A stretch of 64,000 bases of DNA from Paenibacillus mendelii (GTDB lineage: Bacteria > Bacillota > Bacilli > Paenibacillales > Paenibacillaceae): contig NZ_JANHOF010000001.1 in NCBI RefSeq assembly GCF_024498075.1, positions 186,001 to 250,000 on the forward strand, written 5' to 3'. The notes beneath the pieces are model-generated. The model did not search any database. It was not told the origin of the DNA and saw nothing but the letters and a program-made list of their open reading frames with translations. The stretch's first letter is position 1. Every line of letters starts with the position of its first letter. Of the stretch, positions 1 to 9,401 are shown one piece after another. The translations under genes and the position numbers were made by a program.

Positions 1-1423
1 GGTTGATGTCGTTCCCCGCCTCCTTCAGCTTTCGGTAGGATACTGCGCCCTTGAATTGCAGCGTCCCGGGGATTTCAAGTTCAACGCCTACGCCGTTCAT
101 AGAAATGCCCGGCGGCCTGCCGGACCCGTCGTCGTACCATGTGACACGCAGGCCTTCGACCGATGCGCCGGCTGGCAGCCCGTCTACCAGCTTGAGCCCG
201 CCGGAGAACCCGATCCAGCTGCCGCCGTCGTCGCTTTTGCCAAAGCCTAGCTTCGTAATTTCGAGACGGAAGCCGTACAAATTGAATGCATATTGCTCGC
301 GCAGATTCAGCCATCCGCCCTCGAGGCGCACGTTGCCGTCCGAATCGACGGCGAGCTCCTCCACTTTGAAGGCAGGCCAATCGAGCGCGGGCGCGCCGAA
401 GGTAGGACGGACCTCCCCGCTAAGCATAGCGGTGAACTTCCCGTCCATCAAGCGGAAGCCTAAGCTATCCAGCTTCATCGTTAGCACGGAATTACTGACG
501 GCTGCCAGCCCGCCGGCTGCATTCGCCAGCTTCACCGTCACGCCTCCGTCGCCGATTCCGAGGTCGACGTCGACAGGCGCATTGAAGAAGGGCAGCGTCA
601 TCCGTCCGCTGATCTTGGAGGCCGTTAGCGCGTTCTGCCGGAAGGAGATTTCCGCCTTGCTCAGACTAAGTCCCATGCCGAACAGCTGCGCCGATAGCGC
701 CGACCCCCAGACGGCGCTGACGCTGCCGGAGAACCCGCCGTTGCCGATATAGCCGTTAGTCAGCTCCAGCTGCCCGACGATCTCTGCCAGCTCGCCGGGC
801 AAATATAGTCCTGCCTTGGCGATATGAAAGCCTCTCCATCCGGCAGGCATGCCCGGCGGCGGGCTGTTCGCGTCCAGAAACAGGCGGATGTCTTTAGCTT
901 CGATGACAATCCCGGTGCTGCCGATGAAACAAGGCGGCAGATCGATACTGACTCCCCCGCTGATCCCGAAGTTGCCGTCCATGTCCATGGATATCGTTAC
1001 TTTGGCAAGCGTGATATCCACATGATCGGCAGCGGGATCAGGTTCGAACGTATCCGGCTTATCCGGCAATTCCGCATGCAGCATGCGCGCCGGCTTTAGA
1101 AGGCTCGCATCGAGGCGCAAGCAAATCGGGACGTCGATAATCCGGACGGTCGGTACCGGTTCGGACTCGAACCTGAAGTGAAAGGCAGAATGGGAGCCTC
1201 CCGGAGCAAACACGAGCTTCAGAGCGTCCAGTCCCGGAATGCCGACGGCGAGCTCCGTCTCGAACAGCACACCGGTATTTACGGTAAGGGACGGTTCGCG
1301 TATCATTTCCAACGGCTCGATCCATATGCGTTCGAAAGCTTCAAGCGGCGGAGGGTCCAACAGGCTCTTCGGCCACATGGATTCCACGTAGCGGCGAAGG
1401 GAAACGTATGCGGTCGTACTCAT
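1..1423 (-). CDS. Large beta-rich protein, 3' end outside window (DUF6603-like)
   Basis: An open frame runs from an ATG at 1423 without a stop to the window edge, so at least 474 residues are encoded and the C-terminus is missing. The start has a good ribosome site (GAAGGAGGATGGATC). The protein has no signal peptide or obvious membrane segment. It is made of alternating hydrophobic strands with many Gly, Asp and Leu-Gly turns, as expected of a repetitive beta-sheet fold. The segment near residue 400 (LYGFRLEITKLGFG, then WIGFSGGLKLVDGLP) resembles what I recall of DUF6603 proteins, but I could not check this. It is the last gene of a tight operon, 22 bp after the phospholipase D-like gene. 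Function unknown. Confidence 0.7.
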   Translation of the reverse strand, partial: MSTTAYVSLRRYVESMWPKSLLDPPPLEAFERIWIEPLEMIREPSLTVNTGVLFETELAVGIPGLDALKLVFAPGGSHSAFHFRFESEPVPTVRIIDVPICLRLDASLLKPARMLHAELPDKPDTFEPDPAADHVDITLAKVTISMDMDGNFGISGGVSIDLPPCFIGSTGIVIEAKDIRLFLDANSPPPGMPAGWRGFHIAKAGLYLPGELAEIVGQLELTNGYIGNGGFSGSVSAVWGSALSAQLFGMGLSLSKAEISFRQNALTASKISGRMTLPFFNAPVDVDLGIGDGGVTVKLANAAGGLAAVSNSVLTMKLDSLGFRLMDGKFTAMLSGEVRPTFGAPALDWPAFKVEELAVDSDGNVRLEGGWLNLREQYAFNLYGFRLEITKLGFGKSDDGGSWIGFSGGLKLVDGLPAGASVEGLRVTWYDDGSGRPPGISMNGVGVELEIPGTLQFKGAVSYRKLKEAGNDIN

Positions 1424-1445
1424 GATCCATCCTCCTTCGTCAATA

Positions 1446-3044
1446 TCAGAGCGTTAGCGGCTCGCGCGAATCATAGTCCGACAAGTCATACAGCGCATCC
1501 GAAGAGGCCGGCGGGAAAACGAGAGTATGCTTCTTGATATAGGCCGGCAGCGGGCATGGGGGAGCCACCGTCCCCCACGTGGATTCCCAAACAGCGAGCG
1601 CGGCGTTCAAATCGAGAAGTGGCAGCCGCGGCGCCCCGACGGTCAGTCCGAAATGGCCTCCCCATAAATCCGCCCTCGTCTTCTTCGCAAGCAGGTCATC
1701 CTCGTCCAGCACGCCGACGGACAGCTCCCCGTCGGTATATAAGCTCCTTCGCATGCAATTGGCCGAACCGATGAACAGCCAATGATCGTCGACGATCGTC
1801 ACTTTCGAGTGAACGATCGCTCCGTGTAAGAAGACGCCCAGGCGAGCCAAGTGAGCGGGTTGAAGCCCTTTTATCAAGTGATCCCGCAATGCCGTCTCTT
1901 GCCATGAATTGGGCGGATCGTTCGGATCGGGAGCGCCTGTCAGCAGAAGCACCTTGACGGAGGCGTTCGTCTTCAATTTATCGTTCAGCCAGCCCATAAT
2001 CTCTCTGGACCAGAACCCTTGATCCTCCATGTAGATGTAATTCTCCGCATTCATAATCGCTTTGCGAAGCGCCATTTTGACCTCGAATGCGCCGTCGGGA
2101 GCGAACGATAACGGCGGCTTCCTGTCGTAGAATTGGAAATTGAATTGCGGCAGCGTTCTTGCGACCTGTACGCGGTGCTTGCCCGTCGTCGGCGCAGCAA
2201 GCGACTTTCCGGGAATCGCCTTCGTAGAAGGAACCACGCTTAAAACGAGCTTTTGGTTCTCCAGCATATAGAACTCTAACGGGCGCGATATTTGTTCGTT
2301 CCACAAATCCCGGAACAGATTGTAGCATGCTTGAACGGCAGGCCCTTCGATCCGAATGGCCATATCATGCCACCTCCCTCCCGTATGGAGCTCGTCTGCG
2401 ATGCGGCTCGGAAGGAAATCGATGCCGCCGGTGAACGCATACGTATGCGTCCCATCGGATGCGACGACCATTTTCAGATGCATGGCGCCCCGGGGATGCC
2501 CGATATTAAGCGCGCATGCGCTTCTCGCCAGCGGCTTCGAATCGCCGACGGTTAGATTGCGCAGGTGGTCAATCGATAACAGATTATAAGTGACAATGTC
2601 ATTAAGCCCGATCAGAGAGCCGATATCGCCCAGCATGAATGGATCTACCCAAGCAAGCATCCGCACGTCGACGCCCGCCGCTGACTTCGCCGCCAATACT
2701 TCCGCAAGAGGTGGAGGAGTCACGCCATCGGTTCCCTCGAGGCGAAACGAATCATCGGCATCCGCTCCGGACTCGACCGAAGCGCCGGTGCCGCTCGGGG
2801 CGCTCGGATGCGCCGGTCCATACATAAGGTGGAAGCACCACCCCGTCATATAGAAGAATTGATTGGTCGTGTCTCCGGTACCGATCCGGTCCAACAGGTT
2901 CCGAAGCTCCTGGAAATAATTCCTGCCGTCGATGAGCGGCAGGACCGTGTTGCCCGTGTACTTGGCCGGCAGCGTATCGCCGGGATTGCTCACCGAATCG
3001 CCTGCCGCCGCGAAATACTTGGTCACTTGCGTATTGATATCCAT
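1446..3044 (-). CDS. Phospholipase D-fold protein with two HKD motifs
   Basis: The 532-residue protein has two HxK...D active-site motifs. The second, HSKVTIVDD at residues 412-420 followed by GSAN at 426-429, is canonical. The first, HLKMVVASD at 189-197, has one extra residue before Asp and is followed by GG instead of GSxN. PLD-superfamily enzymes hydrolyse or transfer phosphodiesters (phospholipids, cardiolipin or nucleic acid) through a covalent His intermediate. No signal peptide is visible. The start at ATG 3044 was chosen because GGAAAGGTGG precedes it and the 56 residues upstream in frame are Arg-rich antisense-like sequence overlapping the preceding gene. It lies 29 bp behind the 1423-residue gene and 22 bp ahead of the beta-rich gene. 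The substrate is unknown. Confidence 0.85.
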   Translation of the reverse strand: MDINTQVTKYFAAAGDSVSNPGDTLPAKYTGNTVLPLIDGRNYFQELRNLLDRIGTGDTTNQFFYMTGWCFHLMYGPAHPSAPSGTGASVESGADADDSFRLEGTDGVTPPPLAEVLAAKSAAGVDVRMLAWVDPFMLGDIGSLIGLNDIVTYNLLSIDHLRNLTVGDSKPLARSACALNIGHPRGAMHLKMVVASDGTHTYAFTGGIDFLPSRIADELHTGGRWHDMAIRIEGPAVQACYNLFRDLWNEQISRPLEFYMLENQKLVLSVVPSTKAIPGKSLAAPTTGKHRVQVARTLPQFNFQFYDRKPPLSFAPDGAFEVKMALRKAIMNAENYIYMEDQGFWSREIMGWLNDKLKTNASVKVLLLTGAPDPNDPPNSWQETALRDHLIKGLQPAHLARLGVFLHGAIVHSKVTIVDDHWLFIGSANCMRRSLYTDGELSVGVLDEDDLLAKKTRADLWGGHFGLTVGAPRLPLLDLNAALAVWESTWGTVAPPCPLPAYIKKHTLVFPPASSDALYDLSDYDSREPLTL

Positions 3045-3073
3045 CGTACCGCCACCTTTCCGAGGTTCCGCCT

Positions 3074-6000
3074 TTAACGTGCCGCCGCCAGCTTCACCGC
3101 GCGTCCGATCGACACGGCGCCGTTCTCGCCGTGCGCGCGCAGCCGATATTCGTAGGCGTTCGCCGCATCCGCGTGAACGTCGATCCATTCCGCCAAGCCC
3201 GGGTCCCGCCATCCGCCCAAGCTTGCCCAGAACAGCGCGTTCTCCTGTCTTCTTTCCAATAACGATTCATCCGTGCTGTTCCACGCGATCCGTGCCTGCA
3301 AGATACCGGTCCCGTCATCGACCCACGCGGCTGTCGGCTCCGGCGCAACCGGGATGGAGTCGTCGTAAGCGCGGGCGGGGTACGCCGGAGAAGGCTTCGA
3401 GACATTGCCGGCATTATCGACTGCGGTGAGCCGGTAATAGAACGTCTTCTTTCCGGGGACCGGCTTGTCGGTCCAAACCGGATCGGCCATGCTGCTCGGC
3501 AATGTCTGTACATGCGACATCAAACGGATATCCTCCGCAGCATCCTCGCGTTCCGTGCGGTAAACCCGGTATTCAGCGAGGTCCTCCTCCCTGTTGCGGG
3601 CCCAGTGAAGCGTTATTTCCCGATCCCCGCCGAGCACGCTCGTCAAGACCGGGGAGCGCGGCGGAACGACATTCGGCAGCCATACCGGCGGACTCGATAG
3701 GCTGAGCTCGCTCCGGTTCTGAGCGCCGTCCACATAGGCGGAGCGATAGAAGTACCGATTGGCTGATCTCCCGTCAAGCGAATCCACGTAAGCACATAGT
3801 CCCGAATCGGGCGCGTAATTCGCCAAATTATCCGGTCCTGCGCGGTCGGCGTATGCGGGATCATTAGTCTCAAGCGGCTTTACAGTCAGCTGGCTGAAGG
3901 CCTCCTCGTTGCCTGGAAGCGCTGCCAACACCCTCAGCGCATCGTTGGACAGCGAGCGGTATGCCTCTATACTCGCGATCGCGTTTACCTCTGCTGCGAC
4001 GAATCCGCGCTTAATGGCATCCCAATCCGGCGGAAAATAATCCAAGTACCCGGAGTCGAGTGTGCCCCGGAGACTGCCGCCCATGGATCGGATACGCCAA
4101 TCCACACGGAATAACGTATCATCCATCGCACGATACAGATGCGCGCTTAGATGATCGGCTCTGCGAAAGCGGTACGTAAAGAACGACTTGTCGTGATAAT
4201 CGGCCGGAGTCGCCCATACCTGCTCGGAATCTGGCGGCGGCACGGGTCGGGCCGGGCGCCCGCGCAGAACACGGTATACGGTAGCCGGCGCTGAGACCGG
4301 CCCTTCGTTTCCGAAGCGGTCTCCCCATGAGGTGCCGTTCCATTTCGGCGAATCGGCCGTATGCTTCTTATCGTCCGCTGCCGTAATCCCGATCCTTGCA
4401 TACACGATGGGATTGGTAAAATCCGGATGAAGCTGCAGAGATTCGCCGCCCGCACCAGGAAGGAAAAGCTCATATTGGCGCATACGCCGGCCGGAAGCGT
4501 CAATCGTCTCACGGAAATAAGCCGTATCGTCGTAATTGACGACATGATAACGACTCTGCCATTGTTCCGCTGCTCCGTACCCGACGTATAAGGGATGTCC
4601 CTCCGGCAGCGTGACCGAACAAGCTGCCCATGCTTTCGGAGCGATCTCGCCCGACGTTCCGATCCGCCGGACGGTAAGTGTCAGCGGGGTGCCCGCTCCG
4701 CTTCCCGTCACTTCAAACGAATCCGAACCGATACGCAGCCATGCGCCCTTATAGGCATTCGCCGCCGCGGCTGCGCCGATATCAGTCACGACAAGGGTGC
4801 ATCCACCGGCATCAGTCGCCGACACTGTTCTGCCGATCAAGGCGTTGACCGGTCCGGACTGGTAATAGATGCGAAACTCATGCGTATCCGGAGCCTGGTC
4901 CATATGAGACTGCGTCCAGATCCACTTGACTCGAAGGCCGATCACAGCCCCCCTCTCCCATTGCGGCAAAGAGGCGAGCCAATCAGCATAAGCGGAATCG
5001 CGCACGAGCGCCGGATCCTCAGGATCGAGCGCGTATGCTTCTACGCCGGTCGGCGGCGGAGGTGAACTCTTATCCAGCAGGTGAACGGCATACGGATGAA
5101 CGGCAGCATCGGAAGGTCCGCCGATGTAATACCACGGCCGCGGATTCGGGATCGGCTGCCACTGATGCCAGGCGCCCGAGTCGCTGTGACGGCTGTGACG
5201 TCCGAACAGATCGATGGAGCTGATTTTGTATGCATACCAGCCTTCCTGCAGCATTTGATCCATCCCGTACATCGGAAACGGCGGCCAATCAGCCGGCCTA
5301 TCCGGAACTAAACCGGCGGACAGCAAAGCCCGCGGAACAATCACAGGGAAGTCCTGCGTAATAGGCTTGAATATATTGCCGTCAGGCTCCATGGCCGGCG
5401 TGCCTTCCCCAAGCTCGGCGCGCCATAAGTGATACATCACGGGCTCACGGAATGGAAGCCATGGTTTATCCGCTGACTGAATCTTCCAGCGGATTCCGGC
5501 ATTACCGCATGCCTCGGCGAGGCTGCCGTCTCTTCGGCGCATCGTCGTCACGGGTAGCGAATAGACCCGCACGTCTTGAGGCTCGGCAAGCGGAGCGGCT
5601 TGTTCCATTTTCAGGTTAAATGCGATGAACCCGTCCAATGTCGCAAATTTGTCCGTCTGTATTTGTTTCAGCATCTGCTCTCCGGTCAGGATCTCCTTGC
5701 CTTGAAAAGCAGTGACGATCAAGTAATCATAACTGACGCCCGGGACGGCGGTACGGTCGATCCAATACAAGCCGAGCGCCTGAGCGGCCGCCGGGTCCAG
5801 GGAAGCGAGCAGCGCCAGATCGAGCGGGTATTGGCGAGGCTTGCCGACCGGCAGTATGGCATATGGCCGACCGCTTAGGTTATTGCCTGCATACGGCCGG
5901 TCCAGCTCAATTATGGCCGCAGATTTCACCCCCGTAATACGGTACGCGTGACGCTCTTCCAGCAGATACGGGAGCAATGTACCGCCCGTTCCTTGATAAG

Positions 6001-7345
6001 ATTCCACAAGCTTGAGCTGCGTCGGGCTGTCTACGCGTTCAATGGCATACGAACGCGTATCTCCTGGAAGGAAGATCACTTGCCCGACCAGCCCTGTTTG
6101 CCATGTCGTACCAAATCCGATCACGAGATCCGAACCCTTATTCACCGAAGCCGTTCCCGTGTTCTTGAACATCAACCGCATTTCAAGGCCTTCCATGTCG
6201 GTCGTCCATTGCGTTCCCGCTCCGGTAACGGTCACGGAACCTTTTGCCACCGTGACGGTTCCCGATTGATAGGCGCTCTTGGGCAAATAGCGCTTATACA
6301 TCGGTTCAGCAAGGAGGCCGCCTTCCACCAACCGGAGCAATTGATTATGCAATTGAGCGAAAGAATCCTCCAATATCTCATAAGTCTTCATGCCGATTGC
6401 CGGACCGTTATAAGCGCATTCCATCACTAGGCGATCGCGGCCGAACACATCTACGATGCCGTAAGAGTTTGAATCGCCTTTGAGCCGGATTACGGAGCCG
6501 ATCATCTTATCGGTCCAGCCGGTTCCCGAACCGCGGACAATCGCTGAGCCGGGCGTCAACTGCACCAACCCGGCCGAATAAGGAGGAATGAGCGGACCGG
6601 TCAGACGGTCCGGATCGCCATAGGAGATGCGGCTTCGCGCAAGGCTGCGGGCTTTCTCCAGATTCGGCGCCATGCCCATGGTTGGCCGATAATCCGGATG
6701 GTACACGGGCAGAGTGATCGGGTATGGACAATCCTTGATTGACTCCCAGCCGTAAAAAGCGTCCAATGCCGCGGGACTGACGCAAATGTCAATCAAGACG
6801 GCAGCACCCTTCGAGAAGGATAAGCCCGTAATCCAATCGAACTCGAATTGAGCCTTGCGGATCTCACCCTTCTTTCCTTTCAGTACGGCGAGATCGAGTT
6901 CTGCTTCACCGGAAAGCAGCCTGACTTCTACCTCACCGTCGCTCATGAAGCCTACGCTAGCTTCAATCCACCTGGCCGGTTTGCCGGGCGGCAAGGCGAA
7001 CCGGAGATAGCTGCCGCTGGCGAGGCTCACATCTTTGCGTCCCGCCGGGGAGAAATTGTCCACCGACTCCAGCGGCACATCGCTGCTCAGCTTGCCGGAG
7101 CCGATGTCCCACTCCACTAAGACGTTGGATTCGAACTGACCGAACGAGCTGCCAAGGCAGCCCCTCTCGATCTCGCGGCGCATCCTTCGGAACAGATAAA
7201 AGCCCGGCCAAGGAAAGCCTTTCTCTCGTCTGAATCCCCAGCGAAGATGGACCCCGTCGGGCAGAGGGGGCTGCAAATCAGTTCCAGGCACGTCATCATT
7301 GACACCTAATCCCTGCATGATCAAATTCTGGGTCTGAAGCGGCAT
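3074..7345 (-). CDS. 1423-residue protein with C-terminal fibronectin III-like segments
   Basis: This is the first gene of the GC-rich operon. The ATG at 7345 follows GGAAGGGACGGG; a TTG 14 codons upstream is possible. No export signal is visible. The N-terminal 60 residues hold a motif rich in Pro and Gly (LPDGVHLRWGF, then a PWPGFYLFRR stretch). Mid-protein there are repeated short units of the type GSxxVxGxGTxW at roughly residues 280, 390 and 420. Residues from about 1235 to the end contain at least one fibronectin III-like domain (ITLHWARNREEDLAEYRVYR, then FYYRLTAVDNAGNVS) and a second weaker one. Such domains bind proteins or carbohydrates at surfaces. I do not recognise the whole protein. 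The operon context suggests it works with a PLD-fold enzyme. Confidence 0.75.
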   Translation of the reverse strand: MPLQTQNLIMQGLGVNDDVPGTDLQPPLPDGVHLRWGFRREKGFPWPGFYLFRRMRREIERGCLGSSFGQFESNVLVEWDIGSGKLSSDVPLESVDNFSPAGRKDVSLASGSYLRFALPPGKPARWIEASVGFMSDGEVEVRLLSGEAELDLAVLKGKKGEIRKAQFEFDWITGLSFSKGAAVLIDICVSPAALDAFYGWESIKDCPYPITLPVYHPDYRPTMGMAPNLEKARSLARSRISYGDPDRLTGPLIPPYSAGLVQLTPGSAIVRGSGTGWTDKMIGSVIRLKGDSNSYGIVDVFGRDRLVMECAYNGPAIGMKTYEILEDSFAQLHNQLLRLVEGGLLAEPMYKRYLPKSAYQSGTVTVAKGSVTVTGAGTQWTTDMEGLEMRLMFKNTGTASVNKGSDLVIGFGTTWQTGLVGQVIFLPGDTRSYAIERVDSPTQLKLVESYQGTGGTLLPYLLEERHAYRITGVKSAAIIELDRPYAGNNLSGRPYAILPVGKPRQYPLDLALLASLDPAAAQALGLYWIDRTAVPGVSYDYLIVTAFQGKEILTGEQMLKQIQTDKFATLDGFIAFNLKMEQAAPLAEPQDVRVYSLPVTTMRRRDGSLAEACGNAGIRWKIQSADKPWLPFREPVMYHLWRAELGEGTPAMEPDGNIFKPITQDFPVIVPRALLSAGLVPDRPADWPPFPMYGMDQMLQEGWYAYKISSIDLFGRHSRHSDSGAWHQWQPIPNPRPWYYIGGPSDAAVHPYAVHLLDKSSPPPPTGVEAYALDPEDPALVRDSAYADWLASLPQWERGAVIGLRVKWIWTQSHMDQAPDTHEFRIYYQSGPVNALIGRTVSATDAGGCTLVVTDIGAAAAANAYKGAWLRIGSDSFEVTGSGAGTPLTLTVRRIGTSGEIAPKAWAACSVTLPEGHPLYVGYGAAEQWQSRYHVVNYDDTAYFRETIDASGRRMRQYELFLPGAGGESLQLHPDFTNPIVYARIGITAADDKKHTADSPKWNGTSWGDRFGNEGPVSAPATVYRVLRGRPARPVPPPDSEQVWATPADYHDKSFFTYRFRRADHLSAHLYRAMDDTLFRVDWRIRSMGGSLRGTLDSGYLDYFPPDWDAIKRGFVAAEVNAIASIEAYRSLSNDALRVLAALPGNEEAFSQLTVKPLETNDPAYADRAGPDNLANYAPDSGLCAYVDSLDGRSANRYFYRSAYVDGAQNRSELSLSSPPVWLPNVVPPRSPVLTSVLGGDREITLHWARNREEDLAEYRVYRTEREDAAEDIRLMSHVQTLPSSMADPVWTDKPVPGKKTFYYRLTAVDNAGNVSKPSPAYPARAYDDSIPVAPEPTAAWVDDGTGILQARIAWNSTDESLLERRQENALFWASLGGWRDPGLAEWIDVHADAANAYEYRLRAHGENGAVSIGRAVKLAAAR

Positions 7346-7387
7346 GGTATAATCCCGTCCCTTCCAAGACAAAGAGAAACCGAACAA

Positions 7388-7694
7388 GCAGAATGCTCCC
7401 TCAGTTTCTCTGATGTAAATATGTACCTATAGAATACACAATTAAACTCTTAAATGGAATATGTTGTATTGCAAATGATCTAATAGTCATATATCAGTTC
7501 TGTCAGTGTCGATGATATGCAAAAAGACACATCCCGAAGGTTGTATAGCTTTTGAATAAAGATCAACCGAAACAACTTTTTGAGATCTTTATATTACATA
7601 CTCTGTGTCATCAGCCTTAAAGCGTAAACGCCAGAAAAAGAATGTGAAATTGCTAAGCTTCCCGAGCCACTTTCCGAAGACGTTTTCATTTATC
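7388..7694. other. Intergenic region upstream of the GC-rich operon
   Basis: AT-rich stretch of about 300 bp with no credible reading frame. It must contain the promoter of the minus-strand operon. Base composition drops abruptly compared with the operon, which supports the operon being a separately acquired block. No convincing -35/-10 pair could be fixed. Confidence 0.4.
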
Positions 7695-7962
7695 GAGTCT
7701 GTAAAATATTCTGTGTAAACTCCAAAACCATATTACTATAAGAGAATGGCTGGTTTGAGAGGATGACAATATTGCGGGATTTAATAAGGAACAGGTGAAG
7801 GCGATTGTGAAGGAGAACAACCTCAAGACGATGGATGATGTGCAGTCTCTCCAGGTGCTTTCGAAGCGAAAAGATATATTGAGCAAGATGATAGGCTTGG
7901 GTGTTCAGTCTCACACCTCTATTCTGGACAAATTCCGTCTAGTACGTTTGACCATTAAATAG
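7695..7962 (+). mobile_element. Relic of the left end of an IS256-type element
   Basis: At 7695-7722 the sequence GAGTCTGTAAAATATTCTGT followed by GTAAACTC resembles the terminal repeat of the IS256-type relic at 43786 (GGGTCTGTCAATAATTTTGT then GTAAACTC). About 40 bp inside, an open frame (7759-7962) encodes FNKEQVKAIVKENNLKTMDD, which resembles the N-terminus of mutator-type (IS256) transposases. A stop immediately upstream and an early TAG at 7960 show that only a short, inactive piece remains. Confidence 0.5.
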
Positions 7963-7981
7963 ATTAATGTAATTGCGATAA

Positions 7982-8416
7982 ATGCAAAGAGTAATTACAA
8001 AACCGCCCCATGCATATGTCAGTAGAGCGCCAACAACAACAGCTAACTTGTGCCATATATTCCACCATGTAAGTAGTGATCTGAAATATTATTCTCTTCT
8101 AAGAGCTTGGAATAAGTCTGATAATCATGATTTGACTTTTAGTAATAGTCATGAGAAAGCGTATCAAGTGAGGGATTCAAGTACTCAAGCAACATTAAAA
8201 GCAAGATTACTGGAACGCATGAAAAATTCCAAGAATATGCTCCTCATAATTTCAGACGATACAAATTATGATCGTGGTTTGCTAAATTTTGAAATCGAAA
8301 AAGCTGTCGATTATTATGAATTACCGTTAATTATTGCGTACCCAGAATATCGGAGTATTTTAAATCCCTCATCACATCCGCAAATTGGCTTAATGCGAAT
8401 GTTGACAAGTAAATGA
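7982..8416 (+). pseudogene. TIR-like domain protein, probably C-terminally truncated
   Basis: The 144-residue product matches the pattern of TIR-like proteins of the ThsB/DUF1863 type: SDLKYYSLLRAWNKSDN, then a Ser-rich loop, RDSSTQATLKARLLERMKNS, MLLIISDDTNYDRGLLNFEI and LPLIIAYPEY. Members act in anti-phage signalling (Thoeris) or as NAD-processing or effector modules. The N-terminal 35 residues look atypical, no ribosome site precedes the ATG, and the product stops soon after the core fold. Downstream sequence turns at once into a truncated copper amine oxidase-like gene, so a deletion probably joined two genes near 8400. Function is doubtful. Confidence 0.5.
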
Positions 8417-8848
8417 GCAGGCTATCGCCCAGTGTACCCCCAACCGTAACAACTACACAGACAATATCAACAATACCGGCATTGCGGGTTTCATCTGAGA
8501 AATATGTATATGATGTGAGGTACTCAGATATTGATTTTTTAATTAATAATGGGAGGGCTTATTTAACTTATAAACAAGCACCTTCTATGTTTCGGGTTTT
8601 TGTCTTTTGATGAAAAGTTGGGTGATTTGTATGTGAGAGGCCCGAATCGGACACTGAATTGGAAAGTGAATTCCAGTACAGCTGAGATCAATGGAAAACG
8701 TCACAATACTGGATACGGCATCGTATGTACGGCCATCGGCACCAAGATGCCACATAACATAGGACAGTCAGCTGCGGATCGCCGAATCTCACCTTCAGCC
8801 GACAGGATGGCAACTCGTAAGAAACAAAACAGCACTATAGTGTGTTAG
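8413..8848 (+). pseudogene. Frameshifted copper amine oxidase N-domain-like gene remnant
   Basis: Pieces of one protein are scattered over frames. VRYSDIDFLINNGRAYLTYK ends near 8585. SFDEKLGDLYVRGPNRTLNW and INGKRH continue in the next frame from about 8600. ILDTASYVRP follows in another frame, and RIAESHLQPTGWQL lies near 8780-8830. Put together they follow the copper amine oxidase N-terminal domain pattern (NGK...LDTA.YV...VPLR.AAE.L....W) common in secreted Bacillota proteins. At least two frameshifts and missing 5' sequence make it a pseudogene. Confidence 0.6.
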
Positions 8849-8903
8849 TATAGAGTTGGCCGATTCTAAGACCGTTAGAACAATCCACCAAGGGATCGTA
8901 AAG

Positions 8904-9401
8904 GTGACCATAATCGTGAAAAAGCACACTTGGCCCGTCGTCGGAGGAATTATTTGGTCCTTGCTGTTCGCTGCGATGAGCTTCTACTGGGCGAGCGGCG
9001 GCATGTTTGGGGTTTCATCGCTGGGAGAATTCATCGCCAGGCAAGCCGTTATGAGAGATAATAGTTTTATGTTGCTCGTATGGCTTACGGGAGTCGTCAA
9101 AGTTCTGGGCGCCGTTCTGCTGTTCGGGCTCTTGAAACCATGGAAAAGCAAGATCGCGGCCAAAGGGCTCTATTTCGCTGTGGTGGTGGGAGGAGCATTT
9201 CTCTTTCTTTATGGTTTACTGAATTGGCTAACCGTTCTTCTTGCGTCTGCTCAGGTGCTGAGCATGAATATCGACCGTTACTCCGCAAACTGGCGGCTAT
9301 TCTTCTGGGAGCCCTTCTGGATGCTAGGCGGGGTTCTCTATTTCGTTTCCGGCCGGCGTTTCTCTGCACGAATGAGTTGGAGAAAACAATCAGAGCCATA
9401 A
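8904..9401 (+). CDS. DUF3995 family membrane protein
   Basis: The product (about 165 residues from GTG 8904) has four hydrophobic segments at roughly residues 10-30, 60-80, 90-115 and 135-155 and matches the DUF3995 pattern of small integral membrane proteins. The GTG was preferred because AAGGG lies 8-9 bases before it; a TTG at 8856 in the same frame would add 16 residues that overlap the remnant upstream. Biochemical role unknown. It stands alone on the plus strand among gene debris. Confidence 0.7.
   Translation: MTIIVKKHTWPVVGGIIWSLLFAAMSFYWASGGMFGVSSLGEFIARQAVMRDNSFMLLVWLTGVVKVLGAVLLFGLLKPWKSKIAAKGLYFAVVVGGAFLFLYGLLNWLTVLLASAQVLSMNIDRYSANWRLFFWEPFWMLGGVLYFVSGRRFSARMSWRKQSEP

Noticed and set aside
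51..752. Plus-strand open frame of 233 codons near the left edge
   Set aside because: It is antisense to a well supported minus-strand gene with a proper start, and its product is Ser/Pro/Arg-rich shadow text typical of GC-rich antisense frames.
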